From contig ML058439.1 in the NCBI GenBank assembly GCA_003013855.2, positions 310,001 to 374,000 of the forward strand: a DNA stretch of 64,000 nt, read 5' to 3'. Source of the DNA: Liriodendron chinense (Eukaryota > Streptophyta > Magnoliopsida > Magnoliales > Magnoliaceae). Shown piece after piece: positions 46,590 through 58,619 of this stretch (position 1 is its first letter; every line of letters starts with the position of its first letter). Below the pieces are notes generated by a model. It did not search any database, had not been told where the DNA came from, and saw nothing but the letters and a program-made list of their open reading frames with translations. A program made the position numbers and the translations under genes.

Positions 46590-47990
46590 GTACATAGTTT
46601 GTGGTCCGAAGACCTTAAACTACGTCGGGATCGACATCCCGAGAGATTTTTAATAAAAACCGGTGTCGGTCTTGTTTGCTCACATCAAGATCAGACAACT
46701 CCGGACATTTTCCAAAAAAAAAAAAGTGTTTGCCCTGTTTTGTACAGTTTGTGGTCCGAAGACCTTAAACTATGTCGGGATTAAGATCCCGAGGGACATT
46801 TTAAATAAAAATCGATAGCAGTTTGGATCGTTCGAATCAAGATCCGCTGATACCGGATATTTTCCAAAAAATAAAAAAAAATGTGTTTGCCCTGCTTGTA
46901 CATAGTTTGTGGTCCGAAGACCTTAAACTACGTCGGGATCAAGATCCCGAGGGACTTTTTAAATAAAAATCAGTAGCAGTCTGGATCGTTCGAATCAAGA
47001 TCCACTGATATCGAACATTTTCCAAAAAATAAAAAAAAATTGTGTTTTCAGCATGTACATAGTTTGTGGTCCGAAGACCTTAAACTACGTCGGGATCAAG
47101 ATCCCGAGGGACTTTTTAAATAAAAACTGGTAGTAGTCTGGATCATTCGAATCAAGATCCACTGATACCGGACATTTTTCAAAAAATGAAAAAATGTGTT
47201 TGCCTTGCTTATACAGTTTGTGGTCCGAAGACCTTAAACTACGTCGGGATCAAGATCCCGAGGGACTTTTTAAATAAAAACTGGTAGCAGTCTGGATCGT
47301 TCGAATCAAGATCCGCTGATACCCGACATTTTTCAAAAATAAAAAAAATGTGTTTGCCTTGTTTTGTACATGTTTTGTGTTCCGAAGACCTTAAACTACA
47401 TCGGGATCGACATCCCGGGAGATTTTCAATAAAAACCGGTGTCGGTCTTGTTTGCTCACATCAAGATCAGACGACTCCAGACATTTTCCAGAAAAAAAAA
47501 ACATAAAATAAATAAAATGTGTTTGCCCTGTTTTGTACAGTTTGTGGTCTGAAGACCTTAAACTACGTCGGGATCAAAATCCTGAGAGATTTTCAAGAAA
47601 AACCAGTGTTAATCTTGATCTCTCAAATTGAGATTTAATAGCCTGGAACATTTCAAAAAATCACAAAAAGAATGTATTTTCAGCATGTACATATTTTTTG
47701 TCCGAAGACATTAAACTACACTGGGATTAATTTCTCGGGGGACCATTTCCTGCTTTCAACTAAAAACCGGCATCGGCCTCAACCGCTGGGATCAAGGTTC
47801 GATAACCCGGATCATTTTCAAAAATACCAAAAAGATTTTAAGCTTTCCATAAAAACCAGCATCAACCTCGATTACTCGAGATGAAAACTGAAACTTTCTC
47901 AAAACAAAAAAAATTCACCATAAGTTCACAAATTCATCCCCAGTGGTCCGAAGACCTAAAACTACACTGGGATTAACTTCTCGGGGGATT
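46590..47990 (+). repeat. Tandem array of nine ~150-167-bp units in the 3' region
   Basis: GTGGTCCGAAGACCTTAAAC starts units at 46601, 46751, 46909, 47066, 47220, 47377, 47544, about 47697 and 47943. Most units contain the hairpin TCGGGATC-AA-GATCCCGA (8-bp arms) and then TCAAGATC(C/A)G. Units to the right decay and a remnant persists near 48395. Tat-lineage elements are known for hypervariable tandem repeats in their 3' untranslated region that can seed satellite DNA. Confidence 0.92.
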
Positions 47991-47999
47991 TCTTTCCTA

Positions 48000-49600
48000 A
48001 CCTGTTCCGGACATGGCTGACACTTGATCGTACGGGTGTCCGGAATCTTTTAAACAGGTAAAGGCTGAGGCGGGCAGAACCCCGCAATCCTGTTCGTGTT
48101 GAACGCACCGTGATAGACAACCTTGATTTGGAAGTCGCTGTTGAATCTGACGGATGTTCCCTGTTCCTAAAACTCATGAAGGGGATTAAGGCTGTTGGGA
48201 GGTGAAGCGCACCCTCACGGAATTGTGAGAGACGTAAGGCCCCAAACTGGATTGACAAAGGGAAATGTGAGGATGTGGCTCATTTTGTGGCCGTAGGAGT
48301 CCGTCGGACGATACGTGGTCTATGTGTATTGCACATGAGGAACAGGCAACTTTGTGGGTGTGTTGACTGAAAATCCTAAAAAATCTCCTCATCCGAAGAT
48401 GTAAAACTACGACACTTAACTGTGTGAGAACTCGTCTTGCTCGCTGACGTAAAATGGATCGGGTGCCTTACCAGTAGTAGAAGCTGGAAGTGGATGAAAA
48501 TTCCACACATTTCCTTGCTTTTCAGAAAAATCACAAAATACCAAAACATTGCAAAATCACCTTTCCAAAATGACAAAAAAATATTTCCCTTGCTTTCAAA
48601 TCAAATATTTGCAAAATCACAAAAAATATTTCCTTTGCTTTCAAGAAAAATATTCTCAAAATCACAAAAAAAATTCCTTTGTTTTCAATAACCAATCTTT
48701 ATCCTGACTCAGGTAAAGATTCGGACCAAATATTTGCAAAAATTACAAAAATTGTCACTATCCCCAGCACTACACTTCAGGAGTCTCGAACTCCGCTCAC
48801 TTCACAATTTGGGATGACAGATCCGATCACTCACAAATTGAAATCTTGACCAAAACTGGCGACCAAGCACCTTCTCAATCACATTTATGCCCAGAAGAAC
48901 ATCTTGAAGTCAGATAACACCCTCGTACATTCTCATTAGCAAAGAAACAACATCTTGGGACGATGGACCTGATCGACCACGAGTCGAGATCTTGACCAAC
49001 CCGTCGACCAAACATCCACATAAAGAAGAAAGAAATCCCCAAGGGAGCACAACCCTGCAAGCAATAAGCTCAAAATTCTCTGCATCTCCAGCAAAAGCAA
49101 AATCATCAAACTTAAAGAGAATGAACCAAGCCATGCATTCATCATACATCTCCATGCATCAGCATCCATCGCATCAATCATCATGTTTACCTGCTTTCAA
49201 AATAAAAGTCGGTTAGCCAAAGACCCCACAGGCATCCCTCGTGGAGGCACGTGTAGACTAGATTTTCATTTCAAAAGACAAAAAAATATTCCTATTTGTA
49301 AATAAAAACCCCACGGAGTATCACTCCCCACAGTGGGTATCTTTTCATCCAAAAATATTTTCCCAGTAGAGCGTTCTACCTCCAAAACACCAGGAGATCT
49401 TCCATATCTCTAGGTAGGAGCCGACGCAAAAATCAAATAAGATCCGATGTCTCACGATTTTTTCGGAGACCATCGGATCCAATGCACTCAGAGTACGGTC
49501 GAACTAAACTCCAGTGTCAGTGCGGTCGTACCACATGCCAAGATATGAAAAGATGAAAGCCAAAAGGCTCGATTAAAGAAACCATTTGAACAGGTGGAAA
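48000..49600 (+). other. 3' region of the Tat-like element, no gene seen
   Basis: It contains three or four units of AAAATATTTCC(C/T)TTTGCTTTCAA with CAAAATCACAAAAAA between 48530 and 48690. No supported frame or RNA gene. Confidence 0.6.
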
Positions 49601-49601
49601 C

Positions 49602-50490
49602 GATGAATTGTAACCCAAGTATCAAAATCAGCAGATTGGGTGGAAAGAGTTCACCCGCACATACCTAGGCATGGATGACTGAAGTACCTTGACTGAGTCC
49701 AAGTCGGCGTAGTAGAATCCCGTAAGACTACATGACGCAGGGCATCTAACCACTTTGACAGTTAAGTGAAACAAGTACTCCTGGAGTGACCCGGGAAAAC
49801 ATCACACAATCAATCTCAGGGTCATTATCCTCATAAGACTACGACGCAGAGGCTCTGCTGTACTTTTCTGATGTTAGTACCGATTGGGAATGGAAGGGTT
49901 GCGATTGGATACCCAAGTTGCAGCAAACTGCAAGGACAATCGCAACGTTTTCTCCAAACTCCCACAGTATGTGCGAGTTATCAATCTCCAAACAATTAAC
50001 TGACTCAGATACAAAGGACAACAAAGATTCCAGACCATAATCTAGGAAAGAATGAATTGCAAACCAAGCATCAAAACCAGCAGATCGGGTGGAAAAAGTC
50101 CACCCGCACATACCTAGGCGTGGATGCCTGAAGTACATTGACTGAGTCCAAGTCGCAGGGCGTCTAACCACTTTGACAGTCAAGCGAAACAAGTACTCCT
50201 GGAGTGATCCGGGAAAACATCAAACATCACAATCAATCTCAGGGTCAGCAACCTCGTAAGACTACGATGTAGAGGCTCTGCTGTACTTTTCTGATGTTAG
50301 TATCGATCAGGAATGGAAGGGTTGCGATTGGGTACCCAGGTTACAGCAAACTGTAGGGACAATCGCAACGTTTTCTCCAAACTCCGCGGTATGTGCGAGT
50401 GATCGATTTCCAGACGATCAACTAGCACAGATGCAAAGGCAAGTAAAGATTTCAGACCATGATCTATGAATGACCGGGTCAGAGGTGGGG
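49602..50490 (+). repeat. Tandem duplication of ~446 bp next to the polypurine tract
   Basis: GAATTGTAACCCAAGTATCA at about 49605 recurs as GAATTGCAAACCAAGCATCA at about 50051. Both are followed by ACCCGCACATACCTAGGC, CTTTGACAGT(T/C)AAG, GAGGCTCTGCTGTACTTTTC and GGACAATCGCAACGTTTTC. Two units, the second ending near 50480. Confidence 0.9.
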
Positions 50491-50529
50491 TGTCCACTAG
50501 CTTTGGCATTCGGTTGCACGCAACCTCTG

Positions 50530-50544
50530 CCAAAGAGGGGCATC
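50530..50544 (+). other. Polypurine tract
   Basis: CCAAAGAGGGGCATC lies directly before the 3' LTR start TGTAAACATC at 50545, the position required for plus-strand priming. It fixes the LTR boundary independently of the LTR-LTR match. Confidence 0.88.
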
Positions 50545-51889
50545 TGTAAACATCCCACCTTTGGCTACACTGTTGGTAGAGATAGCTGGATGAATGGAGG
50601 ACCATACCCCTAAATCCCATGTCCAAACTCAGCCAAACTCACCCTTGTAAGCCTTAATCCATAGCCCAACTCACCCTTAAACATCAGCCTGAAAAACCCC
50701 CCATAAGAAAAACCAGTCAAAAAATCTTAAAAAAGTCAAACTCACTGAGTCAACCCACTGAGTCAAATCACCGAGTCAACCCGCTGAGTCAACCCGTCGA
50801 GTCAAATCACCGAGTCAAATCGCCGAGTCAACCCGCCAAGTCAAATCACCCAGTCAACCCACTGAGTCGACCCACCTAGTCAACTCACTGAGTCCCAAGC
50901 AACAACCCCGAGACATGTCCGTACCACGCGTTGGATCCCGAGGAGCGTCCGTAGGGGCCGCCCAAAATTATTTACGGGTTCTACCACTGCCCGCTGCTAT
51001 AAATACCCCCCTCCCCTTCTCATTTCAACATTCAATCCCTCCGAAGCCATCCAGCCGAGTGCAATCCGTCTCTCCACCCTTTAGTCCATTCCTCCACCAA
51101 GGAGAGCCCGAGTGAGAAGAGTTTAACCTTGGTCCAGCTCAGCCTGACCACTGGTCCAAGTCTCCCAAGCCATCCAGGTCTTGATCCAGCCACTCGAAGC
51201 CAATCCTTGCGACACCTCCGTCCATTCAGCTACTCTTTTACCAACATCATCTCATTTGCATCTAGCATAAGTGCAACATTTACTTTTCTTCCAACCCCCC
51301 TGCTTCACTACGAGCACTTTGATTATTCAAACACACAGCATGCATCTCGCATAAAGCACCTGTCAGTTCGAACGTATGCTCTGGGCTTGTATGTTAATGG
51401 AAACCTGCCCATCAGAAACTCTTACTGTTCAGACCTGCATTCATGCATCATGTCATCTATGAGAATGCACGAGGATTAAAACAGACATTCAAGTATTCGT
51501 TTGATTCTGTGAAGTAGAGACTGTACTTCGGTATGGGCAGTGTGTGGGGTGCTTTACCTCTTCCCACCCTGTAACCGTGATCCCTTACCTCGAATCTCTG
51601 GCCGCAGATTAAAAGGAGTCATTTTAGAGGAAGGAATCTTCGGATCCCCTTCTCTAACGTTTCTACGGGGTCTAGCCGACTGTAGATTCGAAGTAACTGG
51701 CTAGTGGCGACTCTAGTCTTATATAAACTCATCTAAACACATCCAGTTTAACACGACAACCAAACAAAGCCTTCGAGAATGAGGCAAGCCAGTGGCACAA
51801 ACGACGATTCGCACTCACGCATCCTCTTCTTCTTTTTCCGAAATGAAAGGGAGAACGTCGTCGGGAGCGCGGAAAGGCGAGGGTCCACA
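50545..51889 (+). repeat. 3' LTR of the Tat-like element
   Basis: 1345 bp, bounded TG...CA, followed by the second GGGGC target copy. TATAAATA at 50998-51005 and the TGAGTCA array (about 50740-50895) match the 5' LTR. It has an extra ~11 bp (CGTAGGGGCCG) near 50950. Confidence 0.93.
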
Positions 51890-51894
51890 GGGGC

Positions 51895-52651
51895 AAAAGG
51901 GCTTCCATTGACGTAACATCCACACACATAATCTCATGACACACCACGCATTACACATCATATTCATCATGATCATATAAGAGCCACAAACTAAGCATAA
52001 ATTTCAATGGTTCTCACATCAACATATGTACAAGCATGTTTTCCTTTCTAAACACTTAACAAAGTTCATGGTGCATACAAACCAAAAGTTTACCATAAAC
52101 ACATTAATGATTTTCATACAAACTCATCCTTACATAAAAGATTTCAACAAACATGTATTTCAAACAATCATACCACAAAACCTTACTATTCCAAGTATAG
52201 AATCGACATATAATTTGATATTATTGTAACTAGGCTTAAAGGAAATCCTCACCTCTTGATTTGAATCACCTTCAAACGTTGTTAGATCTTGATGTGTATG
52301 TCATAGGATTAGATTCTATAATATATAAAATAATTTTCACGGTTAGATCTTAATGTAGCACGGTTAAGATCAATGGCTAAGGTTTGGTCTAGATGTAGAT
52401 CTATTTTTAGGCTTTTAAATTGAACTTAAGGGAACTTAAATCAAATGTTATCTAGATGCATGATTTACCTCGTTTAGTAACCTAGTCTTGGTCAGATAAA
52501 CTGAAATTTAGAAAACTCCCATGCTGAGTCTTTCTTCTTCTTCTTCTTCTTCTTCTTCTCTCTCTCTCTCTCTTTCTTCTTTTCTTCTCTTTCCTTCCTC
52601 AATTGAAACAGGGCCAGCAACAGCAACTGACGGAACCTCCTTTCCCTTCAC

Positions 52652-52703
<52 letters not shown>

Positions 52704-53696
52704 TCCCTCTGCTCGATCAGATAATCATGGAGAGAGGAGTGCGCGACCAGGGGTCTTTTATAAGTCTCTAAAATCGGTGGACAGCCGGTGGGTGCGGGAT
52801 CCCGGTTTGCGTGTTGGAGAGAAAAATCACTAGTTTCTAGAGTCTTCTTGCGCACGGGGCTCATTGGATTGGTAGGTGGGGTCCACACGAAGGGTTTAAA
52901 GTAGGTTTGGGACATCAATGCAAAATAGATGGGCCAACGATCGCGTTATTGGTTGCTTTGGCTAGAAATGATGGTTTGGAGTGGCCCATACAAATGACAT
53001 TTCGCTGAAAAAACTCAAAGAAATGGGGAAGGGACCGTGTAAGCCGGATGGACAATTTAGATCACAGGTTTAGGTCCCACCTGAAGAACGACATGAACCG
53101 CCAAAGACGGCAGCCATAACGCTGTTGCTACTGTCGTAATGGAGAAGAAGATATTTTTTTGTGTTTGTTGTTTAACGCGGTACAGAACCCGTGCGTCACC
53201 GCTGGGCTCAACAGGTGGCGTCCACTATGGTGGATCGGAGCAATCTTCTCCGTCCAGCAGGTCCGCAGCGCAGTTTCATCCACTAACAAGAAAATGAGGT
53301 AGATCCGAGTTAAGGTGGCAAATTATAACCAGATTTCTGATTCGGCCGTTTATAGGATGATCAAATGGTTGGAATTCGACATGTATGGTTAAAATATGCC
53401 CAAAAGATCATATATGAAGTTTTGTGTGAAAATGATCACCAGAAACTATAATACTTAAAAATGGCAGTTTAACTAATGACATTTTCATAATTATCTGAAA
53501 ACTGCGTGTTTTTAAAATTCGATATTTCTATGACGTTTATGGGATTATTTTAAGCAATTTTTGAAAAAGGTTACCCATCAAAACTCTCACGGATGGTCTG
53601 TTGCTTTCAAAACAAGGTAAATGCTCGATATTTAATAAAAAAATTAAAATTAAATTTAAAAATTCTCAAATAAATCCTGAAAATTCAGACATTACA
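51895..53696 (-). mobile_element. Solo LTR, part 2 (its 5' side)
   Basis: Continuation of 21884-24394 across the Tat-like insertion. On the minus strand it starts TGTAATGTCTGAATTTTC, has TATAAAAGACCCC near 52755, then GA and GAA tracts (CT/CTT at 52533-52700 on plus) as in the LTR at 1-2008. No coding content. Confidence 0.82.
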
Positions 53697-54018
53697 TGAT
53701 GTGATTCTCATATTGTAACCCATTTTATGTTTACTCAAACTAGTACTAAACACCCAGCACAATCAATTGGACCATGCAAGTGTGCTACTACAACATGGAG
53801 TCATTGATTGAAGTATGTCTTGGGAATATCTTTAGCATTTTTTGGAATTTTGAAATATGTAGTAATACATTGAAAACACAATGTTGTTATTAATGTATTT
53901 ATGAGGGGTGGTTGTAATTGGTCTATAAAATGACCTATATTGTAATGAAAAAAAAAACATGGAGTCGTTGATGAGAATGGAAAACCTGTTGGCTTTGATT
54001 GAAAATTGTGATTATACA
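53697..54018 (+). repeat. Host repeat unit right of the nest, with a short retroinsertion
   Basis: Matches 21700-21860 (CATTTTATGTTTACTC, CAATCAATTGGACCATGCAAG, GATGAGAATGGAAAACCTG) except for 148 extra bases at 53809-53956. Confidence 0.85.
53809..53956 (+). mobile_element. Short poly(A) retroinsertion (SINE-like or mRNA 3' end)
   Basis: 148 bp ending in a run of A, flanked by a 16-bp direct repeat ACATGGAGTC(A/G)TTGAT (53793-53808, 53957-53972; one mismatch). The paralogous site at about 21800 has one copy of the repeat and no insert, so this is a proven insertion. Poly(A) plus a long target duplication means LINE-type retrotransposition. No clear pol III A/B boxes, so an mRNA 3' end is equally possible. 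Confidence 0.85.
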
Positions 54019-54021
54019 AGT

Positions 54022-54075
54022 GACAAGAAGAATAAGAACAAGAACAAGAACAAGAACAAGAACAAGGAAGCAAGG
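54022..54075. repeat. (AAGAAC)n microsatellite
   Basis: Seven or so AAGAAC/AAGAAT units followed by a short A run at 54091-54103. Confidence 0.85.
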
Positions 54076-54218
54076 ATTAGATTTGTACCCAAAAAAAAAA
54101 AAAATAAGGATCATTGTTGTGGAAAGGTGGACTAGACAGGAGCTTGCTCAACCCAAGTTCGGTGCACTCGTATAATGAAATGTTCCACACACACATCACA
54201 TGTGCTAAATGTACTACG

Positions 54219-54268
54219 TGTAACGATCCACATTCAAGCACCCGAAACATGCTTGTATACCACCACTA
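54219..54268 (+). repeat. 50-bp direct repeat, left copy
   Basis: TGTAACGATCCACATTCAAG through ATACCACCACTA. The right copy is 55987-56036 with one mismatch (C/T). The repeats bracket the integrase fragment plus A3. Confidence 0.92.
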
Positions 54269-54270
54269 GT

Positions 54271-54413
54271 ATCACCCACAAACAAGTGGACAAGCTGAGA
54301 TATCCAATAGGGAGATTAAACATATTTTGGAGAAAACGGTGAACCCTGATCACAAGGATTGGTCACTTCGACTTACCAATTCACTTTGGGCTTACCATAG
54401 TCCACATTACACA
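54271..54413 (+). pseudogene. Integrase fragment of a second Ty3/gypsy element
   Basis: 47 codons read YHPQTSGQAEISNREIK, ILEKTVNPDHKDWSLRL and NSLWAYHSPHYT: the end of a gypsy integrase core including its catalytic Glu (QAEISNR). It differs from the Tat-like integrase (GGVEATNKT), so it comes from another lineage, possibly Athila-type. It starts just after the left 50-bp repeat and ends at A3. Confidence 0.88.
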
Positions 54414-54415
54414 AT

Positions 54416-55986
54416 TGTTCGCTTTCCCAAGTGTAGGGTTACGATGTAGTAATAATCTCGGTAAGTCCGAGGTTGATCCACAGGGACTTATTTAGGAATT
54501 CATAAAACACTTCTAATTGTTTCCATTGAAGAACTAACTAAATAGAATTTAGTAATCTGATGTAGAGAGAGATTTTGAACTAACTGAAGGTAAACAATTA
54601 ATAAAAGGCACTAGGGGTTCAAAGATCCACTTGTAGCAATCCTTGATGCTCAATTCACTATGGTCTCTCACCTTCTCAGCTAGAATCGAAATTAAGTTCT
54701 ATCTAGTCGGATGATAGAGCGGTTAAAACAATCAACCTGACATATGTATGATCCATGTATATGATTCACTCAATGCAAGCTAGGACGAGCATACTCAATT
54801 GCATAGGTCAGTCCCAATTCCAATAGGTTAAGATCACAATCATAACCATCATTAAATCTTGTCACAAGACAAAACTAGATCATGATTTGAACTTGATCCA
54901 AATCACATACATAGTCTTACATACTTCAGAATTTCCAGAAAAGTAGACTTTTGGTATGAAGCTCCCACATGAAGATCATAGATCTAGAGCGTATTCCAAT
55001 TCCTCGGATCATATAGGTCTAGACTAGCTCAAAATAATTAGGAATTTAAGCAATTCTTCCAAACAGCCATGAGTCATCATAAGATTAAGAAAAACCACTT
55101 AGTACTTGATTTAAACTTCAAACCATTGTTCTTCAATAGAAATCCAACTTAAAACCATATCAAACGAATTGAAACATCTTAGATTCACTATAATCTTCAC
55201 CTCTTAGCCCTAGCTAAGAGGTTTAGCCGTTCATGATCCAAGGAAACATGAAAATAACTAAACAAAGCATAAAACTAGAAAGCAAACTAGGAGGAGTTGT
55301 AGAACTTTGAAATCGACTTCCGCCGTCTCCCACCGTGCTTAATCTGTTCTAGGATGCCCTAGGAACGATCCCTAGGTCTCCTTTTATAGTGGAGAGGCTC
55401 TGCTGCGTCGGAATTATCCAGAAGATGCGTAAGGATACGCAGTGCGCAGAGAAATTCGGAGCTTATAGAACACGCACTGTTACGCAAATGACCGGTCGCA
55501 CGACCGGTCTAAGGTCCTGGACGACCGGTGCTCAGACCGGTCGCACGACCGGTCTCAAAACCTCCAAAACTGTCTAGAGAGTTTTTCATAATTTCCAACC
55601 CGCAATTTTAATTCAATGACCGGTCACACGACCGGTCTGAGCTGTGGACGATCGGTCGTGGATGGTCCAGTGAGATTGGCAACATAGTTCTCTTTTGTTG
55701 AGTGTTTGGACCGGTCGGCCGACCAGTCCTGGCTATGGACGATCGGTCTTAGGCACATTCTTCTGCTTCCTTTCTTCTTTCCTCGGACTTCTTTCTTCCA
55801 TCCTTTGACGCTTAGTCCTTTGATCTCTTATGCTTGTAAATGGCGTCTTTAAGTCTCTAATTGATGAATCCTCTCTTTTATCCCTACAATCACAAATCCA
55901 TGCATTATATTAGTCTTTAAATCATGAAAACCTTATATAATGAGTGATGAATTGGGGTTAGAATATGCACAATTAAGAGCTTAACA
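54416..55986 (-). mobile_element. Family-A LTR-like element, copy A3 (1571 bp)
   Basis: Ends TGTTCGC and GCTTAACA, with the shared blocks GTAATAATCTCGGTAAGTCC and GGTTAGAATATGCACAATT. The flanking 5 bp do not match (ACAAT versus TGTAA), unlike A1 and A2. The palindrome cassette at 55490-55750 uses GACCGGTC cores 12 or 20-21 bp apart (for example 55490, 55502, 55535, 55547, 55618, 55630). Confidence 0.82.
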
Positions 55987-56036
55987 TGTAACGATTCACA
56001 TTCAAGCACCCGAAACATGCTTGTATACCACCACTA
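55987..56036 (+). repeat. 50-bp direct repeat, right copy
   Basis: Starts at the first base after A3. Same sequence as 54219-54268 with one C-to-T difference, then diverges at once (ATTTCGGTTAC). Confidence 0.92.
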
Positions 56037-56167
56037 ATTTCGGTTACATGTGTCACAAGTATCAATCTGCAAATACATTGTATTTCAGGGTGCTTTACTA
56101 ACACCAAACAGAATAACCAATCAAGTTAGCATTACCTAGATAACATATTCAAATGGTTGAAATTACA

Positions 56168-58080
56168 CGGGATAGTCTGACATGACACCCTACATTATGC
56201 TCGAAAGCTTGGCGAAGCTACTAGAACTATGGCTAAGGCTTGGGGGGTGATTAGGACCTTTTAAAATTCATGCCTTAATTAAAACTAATTAGAAATTAAA
56301 CTGAATTAAAACATTAACACTTAGGCTTCCAAGCCAAGTGGGTCCAATCGCATAGACTATAAATGATAAGCAATTAAGCAACTAGTCTATTAAGTGAAAA
56401 TACATCTAATGTGTGATATTACCTATCTAATGTATAACATACATTCCATTCAAGCATTCATATAATTGACAATTAAATAGACAATGCAATAATAATAATA
56501 TGATCAAGTACAATTACAAACACAAGCATATATAGTGTCTCGGTTTCCCTACTTCACTCTTGGTTGTCATACCCAACTCATGAGTATATCGAATTTGATT
56601 AAATGGGGGTTTCAAATCAGGTTAACCTCTTAACCTTTCACGGAGGTGTTTACAAAAGGCTCACTTCTCAACCTTAACAGAGGTTTTAACTAGGGTCACC
56701 TCTCAACCCTTCGGCCCTACTCAAGAGACCGGGTTTTATACAAGAACTTACATGTATGTACTCGTGTTGGTGGACCAATTACTCACTCGTGTTAGTGCTC
56801 CCATTGGAGACTTGATGATTTAGGCTCTACACAAGAGCCAAGGTCCTACACAAGAATCTCACATACACTCCTGCTAGAGGCTCGCCTTAAAGACTTGATT
56901 TAAGCTCTACTAAAGAGCCAATGTTCTACTAAAAAACTTGGGTCGAGTTTAGGTTACAAACTCTCACACTTTAACCTACTAAAGAAAATATCATGACCAA
57001 TCTCTTACAATTGACAACTTACTTATCAGATTGAGCCCCTTTTGTTGCGCTGTCTTGAATCGCTTCTTCTAGCTCTCCAATGCTTGAATCAGCTCCTCAT
57101 GTGCTCCCATGATCATAGATGTTGATGATTTACTAAGTCTTTAGCTCTAATGATCAAACGCCTTGCATTTTATTCTCTTTTAAGATGCCTAAGGTGATAG
57201 GAGTTAGGTTTAATCTTTTACAACTAATGGTGAGTTGTATAGGTAGAAGGATTCACCTAAAAGATCTCTATGAGAGGTTTAGACAAAAGTTTTACCTATA
57301 GTCTTAGTGCCTAAACATTTAGAGATCACAAGGAAATAAGTTCATCTTCATTATGTTAGTGCACTTTTCTATGGCATACTAGTGCACCTTATTTCTCAAT
57401 TAAGAAGGTCAATGAGTCTATTGTCAGTTAAGCTTAAAGAAGATGAAGACCGAAGACTCAAGAGGACCTGCTGCATTAAGGGAAGAAGAAACAAGTAAAA
57501 GAGATGCTTTGGTGAAGCCTTGAACCTTGAACCAAACCAAAACCCAAACCTTTAGATGACCCAACCCTATAGGCATACTTCTAGTCATATTAATTAGATT
57601 GGCCTTAAGTGTCCCAAACGAGCACCCAAAGAATGGCCCAAGAGGTTGCCTGAGTTGCTGTAAAACAAGACAGGAAATGGCAGTTTTAGAGGATTTGTTG
57701 ACCAGTCTTGGCTTGTGGCAGACTGGTCGTTAGAGGCCACAGTTGGGACAACAACGAAAATAGGTCCCCAGGCCTTTATTAGACTGGTCGACTTGTCTGA
57801 CCAACCGGTCGGCATTGGCTAACTTTGGGACAGCAACTTCATCATATGTCCCAGGCCATTATTCAACTGGTCGTCCCTCAACGATCGACCGGTCGTGGAC
57901 CCCCTTTGATCGGTCGAACAACCGGTCGACAACTAGCTGTTGCTACCCTTTTTTATCCCTTGAGGCTTTTGTTCTATAAATTTGCAGATTGATTTTTTGG
58001 GTTTTTAGAGAGAATTTATTGCATTAGAAGCCACCCTCATTGCTCATACCGTTAGACTCTATGAGAAATTTAGAAATTTC
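56168..58080. mobile_element. Family-B element, copy B2, with its right part inverted
   Basis: 56168-57353 matches B1 from its left end (GGATAGTCTGACATGACACC) to about B1 position 29605, same orientation. 57354-58080 matches B1 from its right end to about 29670 but reversed: it starts TGTTAGTGCACTTTTC, then GATGAAGACCGAAGACTCAAG, palindromes and AGAAGCCACC. Together they cover one complete element. Palindromes at 57699-57930 are of GACCGGTC/GACTGGTC type, not the CCGATnnATCGG of B1. A TATA-like CTATAAATTT lies near 57975. Confidence 0.75.
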
Positions 58081-58199
58081 AAATTTTCCCAATTTTCTGC
58101 AACTTGGGTCATCTCACCCAAATCTTGAAATTAAAGCTCCAAATCCAAGATTTTTCATATCATCAGTACGATATGCTCTAAAAATCGAAAATGCTCATT

Positions 58200-58315
58200 A
58201 GATCGAATACGTGGGATATATCGGCACTACATGTGCGTTTCGTATCGAACAGGTGGGATACAAGATATATAGTGGGGTATATCGGCCGATATCTTTGATA
58301 TTTAAAACACTGCCG
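58200..58315. mobile_element. Fragment related to the hAT-type MITE
   Basis: Ends GATATTTAAAACACTG after repeated GATATATCGG words, including the perfect palindrome ATATCGGCCGATAT near 58283. This resembles the ends of the element at 8668-9491. The other end and target duplication are not visible. Confidence 0.45.
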
Positions 58316-58446
58316 GTAACAGCCCATGCACACTTCAAATGGCATGAAACCACCGGCATATGCTATGGAAAATGCAAGGAAAACTGTCAATAAGCACGGG
58401 GGAAACTTCTAGACTGCCGGTATAGGTTTTGCTAACTGCTGGTAAA

Positions 58447-58555
58447 TAATATATATATATATTTTTTTTATCTATGTTTTTTATATTTGATTAGAATCTG
58501 TATTATTTTTTAGTATTGGAAACCTAAAGAATTTTGCACCACACAATTAAAAATG

Positions 58556-58612
<57 letters not shown>
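58447..58612. repeat. Two TA microsatellites
   Basis: (TA)n at about 58448-58462 and a ~53-bp (TA)n at 58560-58612. Confidence 0.92.
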
Positions 58613-58616
<4 letters not shown>

Positions 58617-58619
58617 TAC

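Noticed and set aside
52508..52918. 136-residue minus-strand frame with an Arg-Glu repeat
   Set aside because: It comes from the CT/GA tract of the solo LTR and has no recognisable domain.
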